Assembly (NCBI GenBank): GCA_947505995.1
Contig: CANNNB010000061.1
Coordinates: 1 to 11,360 of the forward strand
From: Comamonadaceae bacterium
GTDB taxonomy: Bacteria > Pseudomonadota > Gammaproteobacteria > Burkholderiales > Burkholderiaceae
Reading direction: 5' to 3'
Length of the DNA stretch: 11,360 bases
Positions 1 to 7,496 of this stretch are shown here, one piece after another. How positions within the stretch are numbered: the stretch's first letter is position 1; each line of letters opens with the position of its first letter. The notes beneath the pieces were generated by a model, which was not told the origin of the DNA, searched no databases, and saw only the letters and a list, made by a program, of their open reading frames with translations. Made by a program: the position numbers and the translations under genes.

Positions 1-1
1 A

Positions 2-43
2 GCAGAAGGCTACAACATCAACTTGAAACCGTTTAAACTTTAA
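2..43 (+). CDS. C-terminal end of an upstream gene (partial, unidentified)
   Basis: Reading from base 2, an open frame gives thirteen residues, AEGYNINLKPFKL, and then TAA at 41-43. The other two forward frames also stop within the first 36 bases, so this choice rests only on the plausible composition of the tail and the 68-nt gap to the next gene in the same direction. If real, it is the end of another member of the glycan gene cluster that follows. Nothing can be said about its function. Confidence 0.35.
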   Translation, partial: AEGYNINLKPFKL

Positions 44-111
44 ACCATTGAGCCAATCTCTCCTTTAAGAAATTAACCCATCTGCCTCAAACCATTTGAA
101 GACGGACAAAT

Positions 112-711
112 ATGAAAAAATTTCTCCACGTGGGCTGCGGCCCCAAGCACAAAGATCAAACCACTCGAGGCTTTAACTCACCCGACTGGGCAGAGCTTCG
201 TCTAGACATCGACGAGTCCGTCAAGCCCGATTTGGTGGGTACTATGACAGACATGTCTGCTGTTGCAACAGGCTCAGTAGACGCCCTGTTTTCTAGTCAC
301 AACATTGAGCATCTGTACCCGCATGAGGTACCGCAGGCATTGTCCGAGTTCAAGCGGGTGCTCAGCCCCGAAGGCTTTGTCGTCATCACCTGTCCAGATT
401 TGCAGTCTGTCTGTGCACTGGTTGCCGAGGACAAACTGACCGAGCCGGCCTACACATCTCCGGCCGGACCCATCACGCCGCTGGACATTCTGTTTGGTCA
501 CCGCCCGCCCATGGCCCGAGGCAATTTGTACATGGCGCATCGCTGTGGTTTTACACAAAAGGTGCTCATGGGCACCCTGCAAGCGGCAGGCTTTGCCAAA
601 GTAGCGGCCAAGCGGCGTGGTCACCCGTACTATGACTTGTGGGCGCTTGGCACGGCTTCTGACTTGCCAGAGTCTGAATTACGGGAGCTAGCTCAGGCGC
701 ATTTCTCATGA
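112..711 (+). CDS. class I SAM-dependent methyltransferase, glycan-cluster type
   Basis: A 199-residue protein with a Rossmann-type SAM-binding fold. The glycine-rich motif I is VGCG at residues 7-10. Acidic residues that could bind the SAM ribose lie in LDID (31-34). A TDM segment follows at 46-48, then the SSHNIEHL strand and loop (61-68) and RVLSPEGFVVITCPD (82-96), the usual motif of the Methyltransf_11-like group. It should transfer a methyl group from SAM; the acceptor cannot be read from sequence. Its place before a second methyltransferase and two glycosyltransferases points to a sugar or glycan-linked acceptor. The Shine-Dalgarno sequence upstream is weak (GACGGA), but ATG at 112 places motif I next to the N-terminus, as usual in short members. 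The gene ends in ATGA, overlapping the next gene by 4 nt. Confidence 0.85.
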   Translation: MKKFLHVGCGPKHKDQTTRGFNSPDWAELRLDIDESVKPDLVGTMTDMSAVATGSVDALFSSHNIEHLYPHEVPQALSEFKRVLSPEGFVVITCPDLQSVCALVAEDKLTEPAYTSPAGPITPLDILFGHRPPMARGNLYMAHRCGFTQKVLMGTLQAAGFAKVAAKRRGHPYYDLWALGTASDLPESELRELAQAHFS

Positions 712-1274
712 GAAAACTCAATCTCGGCTGCGGCTTTGACAAGCGCGAAGGGTTTGTCAATGCCGATAACTTTAATGAATGTGAACCCGACATTCACATC
801 GACATTGAGCAAACTCCATGGCAGCTGGCTGACAACAGCTTTGACTACATTTTGATGAAACATGTGCTCGAGCACGTTGGTGCTGACTTCAAGACCTTTG
901 CCTGTGTGATGCGTGAGCTTTACAGGGTCATTGCCCCAGACGGCATCATTGAAATTCATGTGCCACACTTTAGGCACGATACATGGTGGTCTGACCCAAC
1001 CCATGTGCGCGCATTCACGCCGCTGACTTTTCGGATGATGTCCAAAAAACAGAACGATGAGTGGATCGCCAAGCGGGCCAATTACACCATGCTGGCGCAT
1101 GTGATGCATGTAGATTTTGAGATTGCCGAAGCCCTGCAAGTTTATGACCCAATGTGGTGGCAAAAGGTGCAGGCTGGGGAGTTGAGTCAAGAACAGTTGC
1201 GAGCCATGGCCGACCAGCAATGGGGAGTGGTCAAGGAGTTGCAAGTCAAGCTCAAGGCTGTCAAGGCTGTTTAA
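708..1274 (+). CDS. class I SAM-dependent methyltransferase with SDPTHVR motif
   Basis: A 188-residue protein with LNLGCG at 4-9 (motif I), D20 and D32 as possible SAM-contacting acids, the HVLEHV segment (52-57) and MRELYRVIAPDGIIEIHVPH (68-87). The block SDPTHVR (95-101) followed by TPLTF is typical of small methyltransferases found in polysaccharide loci. It shares the general plan of the gene before it (motif I at the extreme N-terminus, xxIEH/VLEH loop) but is clearly a different sequence, so the pair probably methylates two positions or two substrates. The start codon lies inside the last codons of the upstream gene (ATGA), implying translational coupling. The C-terminal 50 residues are helical and charged (VQAGELSQEQLRAMADQQW). 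The acceptor is unknown; a glycan role is inferred from the neighbours. Confidence 0.85.
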   Translation: MRKLNLGCGFDKREGFVNADNFNECEPDIHIDIEQTPWQLADNSFDYILMKHVLEHVGADFKTFACVMRELYRVIAPDGIIEIHVPHFRHDTWWSDPTHVRAFTPLTFRMMSKKQNDEWIAKRANYTMLAHVMHVDFEIAEALQVYDPMWWQKVQAGELSQEQLRAMADQQWGVVKELQVKLKAVKAV

Positions 1275-1295
1275 GTTTTATCGCCATTCTGCACC

Positions 1296-2954
1296 ATGAA
1301 AAACTCACCTTCTTTTGCCATCTACTATGCGGGCGACGCATACTCGACAGCCAATAAGATCATGGGCCGCCAAAGTGCTGGTAAGGCTTTCATGCGCGGT
1401 GTCGCGCGAACTTGGCCCAAGGCCGAGCTGCATGGTTTCGGACAAGGTACCGAGGCAGCTAAGGCCATGTACACACAGCTTGCAGGTGATGGCTTTGACG
1501 GCCAGCTCAAGTGGATTGAAGTACCCAACTGGGCGGCTTTAGGCGACGTTGGAACCCTGTACTACCCGTCACCCGCCGCAAAGGATTTTGCCTTTTCTCG
1601 AAATGCTTTCAACCCCGGCGCGTTCAGTGTCATGGGGGTCACCTTCACCTTGTCGTCTAACGGCGCTATGGACCAAGTGGCTGATCTGGTGCTGCCGCCT
1701 TATAAGCCTTGGGATGCCATGATCTGCATTTCACAAGCAGCACTTGATTTCACCACCCGCTTGCACGACGAGATGAAGGCTTGGTGGTCTGCGCAGACTG
1801 GCGCAACTCGCTTCAACACGCCTCAACTGCCGGTCATTGCACTGGGTGTTGATTGTCCAGCTTTCACGCCCAAAGCTGAGCTGCGAGATACGGCACGCAG
1901 GGCAGTGAAGTTGCAAGCTAACGAAGTAGCGTTCTTGTTTTCAGGCAGACTCTCTTTTCATGCCAAGGCCAACCCTGCGCCGATGTACCAAGCGCTAGAA
2001 CAAGCGGCGCAGCATGCTTCTGTGGTTTGTATAGAGGCCGGCGTTTTCCCAAATGAAGCTATTCGTGCGGGTTTTTTGGCTGCACAAAAAGCACTGGCGC
2101 CCTCGGTGCGCTTTATTTGGGTAGACGGCCAAGATGATTTGCGTTACCGACAGGCTTGGCAGGCTGCAGATGCGTTTGTCTCGCTGTCAGACAATATTCA
2201 GGAAACCTTTGGCCTGACGCCGGTGGAGGCAATGGCGGCGGGCTTGCCGGTGGTGGTGTCTGACTGGAATGGCTACAAGGAAACGGTGCGCGATGGTGTA
2301 GATGGATTTCGTGTACCCACTATTTTGCCGCCTGCCGGGGTTGGCGCCGACCTCGCTATGCGCCACGCGCTGGGCTTGGACAACTATGATTTCTACATTG
2401 GTCGTGCCAGTGTGGCTACAGTGATTGAGCCAACGGCGCTGGCACAGGCGTGCATTGCTCTGGCATCTCAACCGGAATTACGAGCGAGCATGGGTGCTTC
2501 AGGTCTAGCACGCGCCACACAAGATTTTGACTGGCCAGTGATCTTGAAGCGCTACGCACTGTTGGCCGATGAATTGAACAAAATTCGCTTAGATGCAGGG
2601 ACGCAGGCGTCTGAGCCCTGGGTGCAACGCGCCGATCCGTTTGCACGCTTTGGGCATTTTTCAACCCACACGTTGGCTGGCAATTCAATGGTTCTCGCTC
2701 AGCCGAGTGCGCAGGCGAGGCTGAGCGATTTGCGCAGCCTGGCCATGGCCAATTATGCTTTTGAGGGCACCTTGTTGCCACCCGAGACGATTGTTGCCTT
2801 GCTCAGTTTGCTAGAAAAGAGTGGCAGCCAAACAGTGAATGATTTGCTTGTGGCAGCTGGTGCCGCAACCCCAGTGGGCGTGCGCTGCCTCATGTGGCTG
2901 TGGAAATTTGATTTGGTGCAAGTGGTTCCAACGCGGTCAGCTGTCTTAGCATGA
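1296..2954 (+). CDS. GT4-type glycosyltransferase with C-terminal extension
   Basis: A 552-residue protein with a GT-B fold of the retaining family 4 type. The C-terminal nucleotide-sugar domain shows FSGRLSFHAK (R218 and K224 as the usual phosphate-binding pair) and the E-x7-E motif ETFGLTPVE (E303-E311), followed by AMAAGLPVVVSDWNGYKE, which is diagnostic. The N-terminal acceptor half is less typical. After the GT domain (about residue 430) there are roughly 120 further residues, including a helical stretch at about 495-545 that looks like a small winged-helix or tetrahelical module; most GT4 enzymes end before this. It should add a sugar from a nucleotide donor in the cytoplasm; donor and acceptor are not predictable. 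It lies 21 nt after the methyltransferases and overlaps the next glycosyltransferase by 4 nt, so all four probably act on one glycan. Confidence 0.85.
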   Translation: MKNSPSFAIYYAGDAYSTANKIMGRQSAGKAFMRGVARTWPKAELHGFGQGTEAAKAMYTQLAGDGFDGQLKWIEVPNWAALGDVGTLYYPSPAAKDFAFSRNAFNPGAFSVMGVTFTLSSNGAMDQVADLVLPPYKPWDAMICISQAALDFTTRLHDEMKAWWSAQTGATRFNTPQLPVIALGVDCPAFTPKAELRDTARRAVKLQANEVAFLFSGRLSFHAKANPAPMYQALEQAAQHASVVCIEAGVFPNEAIRAGFLAAQKALAPSVRFIWVDGQDDLRYRQAWQAADAFVSLSDNIQETFGLTPVEAMAAGLPVVVSDWNGYKETVRDGVDGFRVPTILPPAGVGADLAMRHALGLDNYDFYIGRASVATVIEPTALAQACIALASQPELRASMGASGLARATQDFDWPVILKRYALLADELNKIRLDAGTQASEPWVQRADPFARFGHFSTHTLAGNSMVLAQPSAQARLSDLRSLAMANYAFEGTLLPPETIVALLSLLEKSGSQTVNDLLVAAGAATPVGVRCLMWLWKFDLVQVVPTRSAVLA

Positions 2955-4207
2955 ACATTCTTTTTATTCACCAAAACTTCCCTGGCCAGTTCAAGTTCTT
3001 GGCCCCCGCTCTTGTCGCTCATGGTCATCAGGTGCTTGCCATGACCATGCAAAAAACCGATGTGAAGGATTGGCAAGGTGTCACACTTGTTTCATACTCA
3101 GCCAGCAAGGGCACTACCCCCAACATTCACCCTTGGGTGTCTGACTTTGAAACCAAAACCATCAGGGCTGAGGCGTGCTTTAAGGCGGCGCTTAAGTTAA
3201 AAGATTCTGGCTTTACCCCAGATGTGATCATTGCCCACCACGGCTGGGGTGAGAGTTTGTTCATTAAAGAAGTCTGGCCCCAAGCCAAGCTTGGCATTTA
3301 CTGCGAGTTCTTTTACCACCCCGAAGGGGCTGATGTCGGTTTTGATCCTGAGTTTCCAGCGACAGACCCAGGCGAGGCGTGCCGTCTTCGCCTTAAGAAC
3401 CTGAACAACCTCATGCACTTTGAAGTAGCCGATGCTGGAATTTCTCCTACCCATTGGCAAGCCAGCACCTTTCCCGAGCCTTTTAGATCAAAAATTACGG
3501 TGGTCCATGACGGTATAGATACCCATGCCGTTGTGCCAAACCCTGCTGTGGCCCTTAACTTTAAAAAGGCCAATGGTGAAGAATTAAAGCTCTCCAAGCA
3601 AGATGAAGTGATTACCTTTGTGAACCGCAACTTGGAGCCCTACAGGGGCTACCACGTCTTTATGCGGGCGCTGCCTGAGATCCTAAAGAACAGACCCAAT
3701 GCCAAGGTTCTGATTGTGGGGGCAGACGATGTGAGCTATGGGGCTAGGCCTACGCTTGAGAAGAACGGTGGCACGAAGTGGAAAGATATCTTTATCAGTG
3801 AAGTGCGCCCACAAATCAGTGACAAGGACTGGCAACGAGTGCACTTCCTTGGCCATGTGCCGTATCAGTACTTTATTCCGCTCTTGCAATTGTCCACCGT
3901 TCATGTGTACCTCACCTACCCATTTGTGCTTTCTTGGAGCCTTTTAGAAGCCATGAGTGCAGGCTGTGCCATTGTGGCCAGTGACACACAGCCGTTGCAC
4001 GAAGCTATTCAGCACAACGAGACAGGGCGGTTGGTCAACTTTTTTGATGCCAATTTAATGGTCAAAGAAGTATGTGATTTGCTAGACAACCCTGCCGAAC
4101 GGGCCAGACTTGGCGCCAATGCCATGCAGTTTGCTAAAGCGACTTACGATTTGAACAGTGTGTGTTTGCCAAGGCAGCTGGCTTGGGTTGAAGGCTTGGG
4201 GCAATAA
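2951..4207 (+). CDS. glycosyltransferase family 4 (group with IHQNFPGQF N-terminus)
   Basis: A 418-residue GT-B glycosyltransferase. The N-terminus, MNILFIHQNFPGQFKFLAPA, is the hallmark of the subgroup described by Pfam as 'Glycosyl transferase family 4 group'. HHGWGES (about 96-102) belongs to the same acceptor-side domain. The donor domain contains VNRNLEPYRGYHVFMRALPE (about 225-244) and LVIVGAD-like LIVGADD. The E-x7-E region reads FVLSWSLLE, so the second Glu is present (E333) while the first position is Phe325, a substitution that I recall as normal in this subgroup. It should transfer a sugar to a growing glycan at the cytoplasmic membrane. Its ATG overlaps the stop of the previous glycosyltransferase, indicating coupled translation. 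It is the last gene of the glycan block; 74 nt without a clear promoter or terminator follow. Confidence 0.87.
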   Translation: MNILFIHQNFPGQFKFLAPALVAHGHQVLAMTMQKTDVKDWQGVTLVSYSASKGTTPNIHPWVSDFETKTIRAEACFKAALKLKDSGFTPDVIIAHHGWGESLFIKEVWPQAKLGIYCEFFYHPEGADVGFDPEFPATDPGEACRLRLKNLNNLMHFEVADAGISPTHWQASTFPEPFRSKITVVHDGIDTHAVVPNPAVALNFKKANGEELKLSKQDEVITFVNRNLEPYRGYHVFMRALPEILKNRPNAKVLIVGADDVSYGARPTLEKNGGTKWKDIFISEVRPQISDKDWQRVHFLGHVPYQYFIPLLQLSTVHVYLTYPFVLSWSLLEAMSAGCAIVASDTQPLHEAIQHNETGRLVNFFDANLMVKEVCDLLDNPAERARLGANAMQFAKATYDLNSVCLPRQLAWVEGLGQ

Positions 4208-4281
4208 CAAACACCCGTATTCAAGTTTTCAAGTCTAGTGCCGATTCAAAGTGCGAACCACCTCAATCTAAGACCTAGAAA

Positions 4282-4683
4282 ATGCCGAAAATAACCTCAT
4301 TCAAACTGGCCTTGTTAGTACTGGTGGGCCTTCTCTCGGGCTGCGCTACCCTGCTAGACGAGGATATTCAGGAAATTTCGGTTTCTTTGCAGTGCAAAGA
4401 AAGAATGGTTCGTGCCCAATGTGTGGCCGAAAACAGCAAGGGCCGATGGTCGTTTAATGCGCCTGGCTTGGTGCAAGTCAATAATGACTATGGCGATCTG
4501 AACATCACCTGCAAAGTGCAATATATGCCGCAGTTCACCGTTTCGGTGCCTGCCTTACCCACTTGGAATTTGGCTGGCAATCTCCTTTTGGGCGGCATAA
4601 TTGGAGCTGCCTATGACTTACATAACAACACAGGTTTAAAATATCCAGAAACCGTCAATATCACAAGCCCAACTTGCAATTAA
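4282..4683 (+). CDS. small lipoprotein, GN-LLGG-IGA family
   Basis: A 133-residue exported lipoprotein. Residues 1-20 form a signal peptide (K3 and K8, then LALLVLVGLLSG) with lipobox LSGC and lipidated Cys21; the following Ala suggests outer-membrane sorting. The mature part has three cysteines near CKERMVRAQC and ITCK plus a penultimate one, so one or two disulfides are possible. The segment GNLLLGGIIGAAYDLHNNTG followed by YPETVNI resembles a widespread group of small lipoproteins that start CAT...Q.ISV and carry this glycine-rich block near the end; their function is unknown to me. The gene lies 4 nt before the PKD lipoprotein and is probably co-transcribed with it. No strong ribosome binding site is visible before ATG 4282, but the signal peptide fixes this start. 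Confidence 0.8.
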   Translation: MPKITSFKLALLVLVGLLSGCATLLDEDIQEISVSLQCKERMVRAQCVAENSKGRWSFNAPGLVQVNNDYGDLNITCKVQYMPQFTVSVPALPTWNLAGNLLLGGIIGAAYDLHNNTGLKYPETVNITSPTCN

Positions 4684-4687
4684 TCAC

Positions 4688-6259
4688 ATGAACTTGTTCA
4701 AATTTTTAAGCGCTATTTTTTTAGCAACTCAATTAATTGCATGCGGTGGTGGAAGCGGGGCTACATTTGGCGCAATAGTTGGCGCTGTAACACCCAGTTC
4801 CTCAACCAATGAGGCGCCTATTGCCAACGCAGGCATTACGCAAAACGTATCCCTAGGGTTTGTGGGTGGGGTAGCCTCTAAGGTCGTCACTTTAGATGGC
4901 ACTGGCAGTACAGACCCCAACAACAATGCATTGACCTTTGCTTGGACCTTGACCCGGCCAACAGGCAGTGCCGCTGTGTTGTCTAGTGCCACGGCTCCTA
5001 AGCCCACCTTTACCGCCGATGTTGCAGGCACGTACACTGCTGCGTTAATTGTAAAAGACAGCGGCGACTTAGAAAGCAAAGTACCATCCTTCGTCACAAT
5101 TGTTACTTCAATTTCAAACAGCGCACCCGTGGCCAATGCAGGGGTGAAGCAATTCGTCGTTTTTGGAGCTAGCAGCACCGTCACGCTTGATGGCACCTAC
5201 AGCACAGACGCCGACAGCGACCAAATAACTTACAAATGGACACTGCTGCAAAAGCCGTCCACCAGTACAGCTGTTTTAAGTTCAAGCACATCTGCACGCC
5301 CTACATTTACGGCCGCTGTTGCTGGTGACTATGTGGCGCAACTGATTGTCAATGACGGCAAAGTAGACAGCACACCCAATTCTGTCATTGTGGTGGCCAG
5401 TGCTGCCAATGTGCAACCCGTAGCCAACGCAGGTGATGATAAAAATGTCACAGTGAGTACAGTGGTTAGCTTAGATGGCACCAACAGCTCAGATGCAAAC
5501 TTTGACACCTTAACTTATCTATGGAGTTGGATGGCATCCCCAAGCACAGCGCCTTCTTTGTCTTCTGCAAGCTCTCCCAAGCCAACATTCACGCCTGCTA
5601 CAGCAGGCACTTATGTGCTTTCTTTAACTGTCAGCGATGGCAAGTTATCCAGCACGCCCGATCCCATCACCATTACTGTTTCTGCGGCCAACTCGCTTCC
5701 TGTGGCCGTAGCAGGCACTGATCAAAACGTGGTAACCGGAACTGTTGTCACCCTTGACGGCTCGGCCAGTACAGATGCCGATAAATTGGACGTGCTTACT
5801 TATCTATGGTCACTTAACCGGCCAACCGGAAGTGCAGCGGCTCTCTCATCTGCAACAGCCGCCAAGCCAACTTTTACAGCCGACGTATCTGGGGTTTACG
5901 TAGCTAGCTTGATTGTCAATGACAGCAAGGCTCCAAGCACCAATCAATCACTCACAAGAGTAACGGCTGCCGTGGCCAATTCAGCTCCCGTGGCCAGTGC
6001 AGGAACTGCCCAGACAGTTACCGGCACAGGCACTGTCACTTTGAGTGGCTCGGGTACAGATGCCAATAGTGACACAATCACCTACAAGTGGTACCTGACC
6101 ACAAAGCCCACCAGCAGTGTGGCCACTTTGGCAAATTCAACCACAGCAGCACCCACATTCACGCCAGACATAGTTGGCATTTATGTAGCCACCCTCATTG
6201 TGAATGATGGCAAAGTAGACAGTGCCCCCACAACTGTGACCATCACACGCGGCTCTTAA
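4688..6259 (+). CDS. lipoprotein with five PKD-like repeats
   Basis: A 523-residue surface or periplasmic lipoprotein. The signal peptide ends in lipobox LIAC with Cys19, followed by GGGSG, a flexible tether. From residue 41 to the end there are five tandem beta-sandwich repeats of about 90-100 residues (roughly 41-142, 143-239, 240-333, 334-429, 430-523). Each opens with a variant of PVANAG, then V(T/S)LDGTxSxD, a TYxWxL strand, PTFT and YVAxLIVNDGK, the pattern of PKD/REJ-type domains. The Asp-rich STDADSD-like loops could bind calcium. Such modules usually make stiff spacers or mediate protein or carbohydrate binding; no catalytic domain is present. The last repeat ends only three residues before the stop, so nothing follows the repeats. 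ATG 4688 lies 4 nt after the previous stop. Function is inferred from architecture only. Confidence 0.85.
   Translation: MNLFKFLSAIFLATQLIACGGGSGATFGAIVGAVTPSSSTNEAPIANAGITQNVSLGFVGGVASKVVTLDGTGSTDPNNNALTFAWTLTRPTGSAAVLSSATAPKPTFTADVAGTYTAALIVKDSGDLESKVPSFVTIVTSISNSAPVANAGVKQFVVFGASSTVTLDGTYSTDADSDQITYKWTLLQKPSTSTAVLSSSTSARPTFTAAVAGDYVAQLIVNDGKVDSTPNSVIVVASAANVQPVANAGDDKNVTVSTVVSLDGTNSSDANFDTLTYLWSWMASPSTAPSLSSASSPKPTFTPATAGTYVLSLTVSDGKLSSTPDPITITVSAANSLPVAVAGTDQNVVTGTVVTLDGSASTDADKLDVLTYLWSLNRPTGSAAALSSATAAKPTFTADVSGVYVASLIVNDSKAPSTNQSLTRVTAAVANSAPVASAGTAQTVTGTGTVTLSGSGTDANSDTITYKWYLTTKPTSSVATLANSTTAAPTFTPDIVGIYVATLIVNDGKVDSAPTTVTITRGS
4808..6256 (+). repeat. array of five diverged PKD-coding repeats
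   Basis: The coding DNA for the five PKD-like modules forms an array with a unit of about 280-300 nt. Similarity is clear at the protein level but low at the DNA level: for example CGGCCAACAGGCAGTGC near 4957 versus CGGCCAACCGGAAGTGC near 5819, with flanks that differ widely. The copies are therefore old, or kept apart, rather than a recent expansion. Modules 1 and 4 look most alike (both have RPTGSAA followed by LSSAT and KPTFTADV). Confidence 0.75.
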
Positions 6260-6281
6260 ACTTCAGCCTGCCTTGCGTGAC

Positions 6282-6311
6282 ATAAGCCAGACCCCAAAAG
6301 GTCTGTCTTAT
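6282..6311. terminator. hairpin between convergent genes, possible bidirectional terminator
   Basis: ATAAG-c-CAGACC (6282-6293), a loop CCAAAA (6294-6299), and GGTCTG-t-CTTAT (6300-6311) form a 12-position stem with one mismatch. On the + strand it is followed by a weak T-rich run (TTAATTTG). On the - strand it overlaps the TAA stop of the cyclophilin gene. Position between two converging genes fits a shared terminator. The T-tracts are poor, so intrinsic termination may be weak. Confidence 0.55.
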
Positions 6312-7132
6312 TTAATTTGAAAAGCGCCAGTGATGGTAATGTCTTCAAGTGGCAGACTTTTTTCGCCATTGAGCATGCCTGTAGCCTTGGCGGCTATGGT
6401 ATCTACAACGTCCATGCCCTGCACCACTTTTCCAAAAACCGCATAGCCAGCAGAAGTGGCGCTGTAGTTCAAAAACAAATTGTCAATATGGTTGATGAAA
6501 AACTCTGATGTGGCAGAGTCAGGTACACTAGTGCGCGCCATAGCTACAGTGCCGCGCAGGTTAGAAAGACCATTGTTGCTCTCCAAAACAATGGGATCTT
6601 TTTGACCCACCTTCTTAACCATGCCCGTGGTGTAACCTCCGGCTTGAATCACGTACCCAGACATCACTCGGTGAAACAAAGTGTTGCTGTAAAAACCACT
6701 GTTGGCATAGCTTAAAAAGTTGTTCACTGTGATGGGCGCAGCTGAAGGGTCTAACTCCATCACAATGCTGCCCAATGACGTCAAAATACCCACCTGAGGC
6801 TTAGGTACTGTAAGGCTTGTGGTGTTAACTACCACACCGGCCTCGGTCTTGATAGTGAGCGTAAAGTTTCCTACTGCTTTGACGGTGCAATTGAGAACCA
6901 GCGTATCGGTGGTGCTGTTGGATGCAAAGCTTGGGTTGACGCAAGCACCGTTGGTTTCTACAACCATGTTAGACCGCAAATCTTTGCCGCCCAAAAAAAT
7001 GGTAGCAGATTTTCCATATTGAAGCGTTTCGGGCTTCACCCCTGTAATGGTGGGCTGGAAACCAGTGCCGCCACCGCAACCGGCAATTAAAAGTGCAAGG
7101 GCGAAGCTTAGGAAGAGTTTGGGATGAAACAT
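6308..7132 (-). CDS. lipoprotein cyclophilin (peptidyl-prolyl isomerase) with N-terminal Ig-like domain
   Basis: A 274-residue periplasm-facing lipoprotein. The signal peptide ends in lipobox IAGC with Cys19, followed by GGGTG. Residues 26-110 form a beta-rich module like an IPT/TIG domain (PTITGVKPETLQYGKSATIFLGG), with Cys64 and Cys82 placed to form a disulfide. Residues 113-274 are a cyclophilin: FHRVMSGYVIQAGG contains the catalytic Arg155, and GTVAMAR (194-200), SEFFINHIDN (209-218) and YAVFGKVVQGMDVVDTI (230-246) complete the active-site framework. It should catalyse cis-trans isomerisation of prolyl bonds in exported proteins, anchored to a membrane. Most bacterial cyclophilins lack the extra domain and lipid anchor, so it may be tethered near a client. 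No good ribosome binding site precedes the start, but the signal peptide supports it. It converges on the PKD lipoprotein gene, a possible but unproven client. Confidence 0.88.
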   Translation of the reverse strand: MFHPKLFLSFALALLIAGCGGGTGFQPTITGVKPETLQYGKSATIFLGGKDLRSNMVVETNGACVNPSFASNSTTDTLVLNCTVKAVGNFTLTIKTEAGVVVNTTSLTVPKPQVGILTSLGSIVMELDPSAAPITVNNFLSYANSGFYSNTLFHRVMSGYVIQAGGYTTGMVKKVGQKDPIVLESNNGLSNLRGTVAMARTSVPDSATSEFFINHIDNLFLNYSATSAGYAVFGKVVQGMDVVDTIAAKATGMLNGEKSLPLEDITITGAFQIK

Positions 7133-7219
7133 TTAGCGTCAGGTGGGTCGAAATGGGAAAAAAAACTGTAACTACCAATTGTGTATTGGTTCCTGCTGGA
7201 TGTTAAGGGGAAATCTGCC

Positions 7220-7294
7220 ATGACAAGGATTGCTGCTATCTACGCTTTCATGGCTTTGCTGTGGGCCTTGGTGTTGTGCGGGTCCATGATTTAA
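7220..7294 (+). CDS. possible 24-residue membrane peptide
   Basis: ATG at 7220 opens a frame of 24 codons ending in TAA at 7292-7294. An AAGGGG Shine-Dalgarno-like run lies at 7205-7210, 9 nt before the ATG, which is better than the site in front of most longer genes here. The peptide starts MTRIAAIYAF, continues with a hydrophobic run of leucine, alanine and tryptophan, and ends CGSMI, so it would be a single membrane helix with one positive charge on the N-terminal side. I recognise no family. A chance frame of this length is common, so the call rests on the ribosome binding site and the hydrophobicity. Confidence 0.35.
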   Translation: MTRIAAIYAFMALLWALVLCGSMI

Positions 7295-7407
7295 GACACT
7301 CGCATGCCGGGAAGTTGCAACTGGTTCAGTGAGTTGAATTAGGCTGCCTGCAAGTACATGTCGATGTGCATGCTCGAAGAAAAGGCGAAAAATATAATGC
7401 GGCAGCG

Positions 7408-7496
7408 TTTTTGAACACTCGTTTGCAAAAACTTTCTTTGCCCTGTGAAAGTCAATTACTCCCCCGGCCATAGTTCTTTTTGAATTTTTTGCAAAA
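7408..7496. repeat. imperfect direct repeat TTTTTGAA...TTTGCAAAA
   Basis: Two copies 69 nt apart: TTTTTGAA at 7408-7415 with TTTGCAAAA at 7422-7430, and TTTTTGAA at 7477-7484 with TTTTGCAAAA at 7487-7496. The inner spacing differs by a few bases. Both carry the symmetric core TTTGCAAA, which could be a protein binding site upstream of the promoter at 7501-7530. The region is A/T-rich, so chance similarity is not excluded. Confidence 0.4.

Noticed and set aside
4208..4281. TTCAAG repeats as a promoter for the lipoprotein pair
   Set aside because: TTCAAG appears twice in a row, but no acceptable -10 hexamer lies at the right distance, so no promoter is called.
4688..6259. The PKD lipoprotein as the substrate of the type I secretion system
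   Set aside because: It has an N-terminal lipoprotein signal for Sec export, no glycine-rich RTX nonapeptides, and no C-terminal secretion-signal-like tail.
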